From: Acidobacteriota bacterium
GTDB taxonomy: Bacteria > Acidobacteriota > Terriglobia > Terriglobales > Acidobacteriaceae
Assembly (NCBI GenBank): GCA_021809235.1
Contig: JAKBAG010000174.1
Location: 1 to 6,383 of the forward strand
Direction of reading: 5' to 3'
Length of the DNA: 6,383 nucleotides
This document shows, piece after piece, positions 6,262 to 6,383 of the stretch; the stretch's first letter is position 1, and each line of letters begins with the position of its first letter. Below the pieces are notes generated by a model. It made no database searches and was not told the DNA's origin. It saw only the letters and a list, made by a program, of their open reading frames with translations. Position numbers and translations under genes: made by a program.

Positions 6262-6267
6262 TTACAG

Positions 6268-6383
6268 ATGAGCACCGTAATCCGCTTCGGAACTTCAGGC
6301 TGGCGATCCATCATCGCCGAAGACTTTACCGTCGCCAATGTGCATCGTGCCGTGGCAGGCATTGCCAGCTATGTTTTGTCGCA
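6268..6383 (+). CDS. Alpha-D-phosphohexomutase (phosphoglucomutase/phosphomannomutase family), 5' end only
   Basis: Only the first 38 codons are in the window. They begin MSTVIRFGTSGWRSIIAEDF; the FGTSGWR strand-loop followed by I-I-A-E-D-F and a helix is the characteristic N-terminus of the alpha-D-phosphohexomutase superfamily. Members are cytosolic and move phosphate between C1 and C6 of hexoses through a phosphoserine. The catalytic serine loop, metal-binding motif and sugar-specificity loop all lie beyond the window edge, so glucose, mannose or glucosamine specificity cannot be decided and no symbol is given. The family normally starts a few residues before the IRFGTSGWR motif, in agreement with 6268 and its ribosome binding site. 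The frame is nevertheless open upstream to at least ATG 6184. It follows the HAD gene on the same strand and may share its transcript. Confidence 0.88.
   Translation, partial: MSTVIRFGTSGWRSIIAEDFTVANVHRAVAGIASYVLS

Noticed and set aside
6184..6267. Phosphohexomutase start at ATG 6184 with 28 extra codons
   Set aside because: AGGA is only four bases from it, while 6268 has GGGAG at six bases and matches the family's usual N-terminus.

Overview
The window reads as ordinary chromosomal DNA of a GC-rich, free-living Gram-negative heterotroph. The gene mix suggests Acidobacteriota (Terriglobales-like): a large secreted GH78 rhamnosidase, a HOGA/DapA-type aldolase with an Ala/Pro-rich insertion, a small acidic-tailed membrane protein and a phosphohexomutase beginning IRFGTSGWR. 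That assignment rests on family resemblance recalled without a database search and is an inference. No RNA genes, CRISPR arrays, insertion sequences, phage genes or attachment sites were seen.

Layout. On the left, the 5' two-thirds of a DapA/HOGA-family aldolase runs leftward out of the window (start at 704). Diverging from it is a four-helix membrane protein with a CxxC motif in a predicted periplasmic loop (907-1428). It converges, across an 81-bp gap, on the dominant gene: a leftward 1146-residue multidomain alpha-L-rhamnosidase with a signal peptide (4950 down to 1510). A 510-bp intergenic region (4951-5460) then holds paired short repeats on the rhamnosidase side and, on the other side, two tiny open frames. 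One of these has an excellent ribosome binding site, and the second overlaps the next start by ATGA. To the right come a HAD-superfamily phosphatase (5461-6162) and, 105 bp on, the first 38 codons of an alpha-D-phosphohexomutase (6268 to the window end). These last two are on the same strand and may be co-transcribed.

Function. The rhamnosidase should act outside the cytoplasm, releasing L-rhamnose from plant or microbial glycans. The aldolase, HAD phosphatase and phosphohexomutase fit general keto-acid and sugar-phosphate metabolism, but nothing in the sequence ties them into one pathway. No previously undescribed multi-gene system is convincingly visible. The most worthwhile second looks are a shared leaderless-type start architecture at the aldolase and HAD genes, the insertion in the aldolase barrel, the mini-ORF relay ahead of the HAD gene, and an in-frame near-repeat of the N-terminus (MSTVLRF / MSTVIRF) just upstream of the phosphohexomutase.
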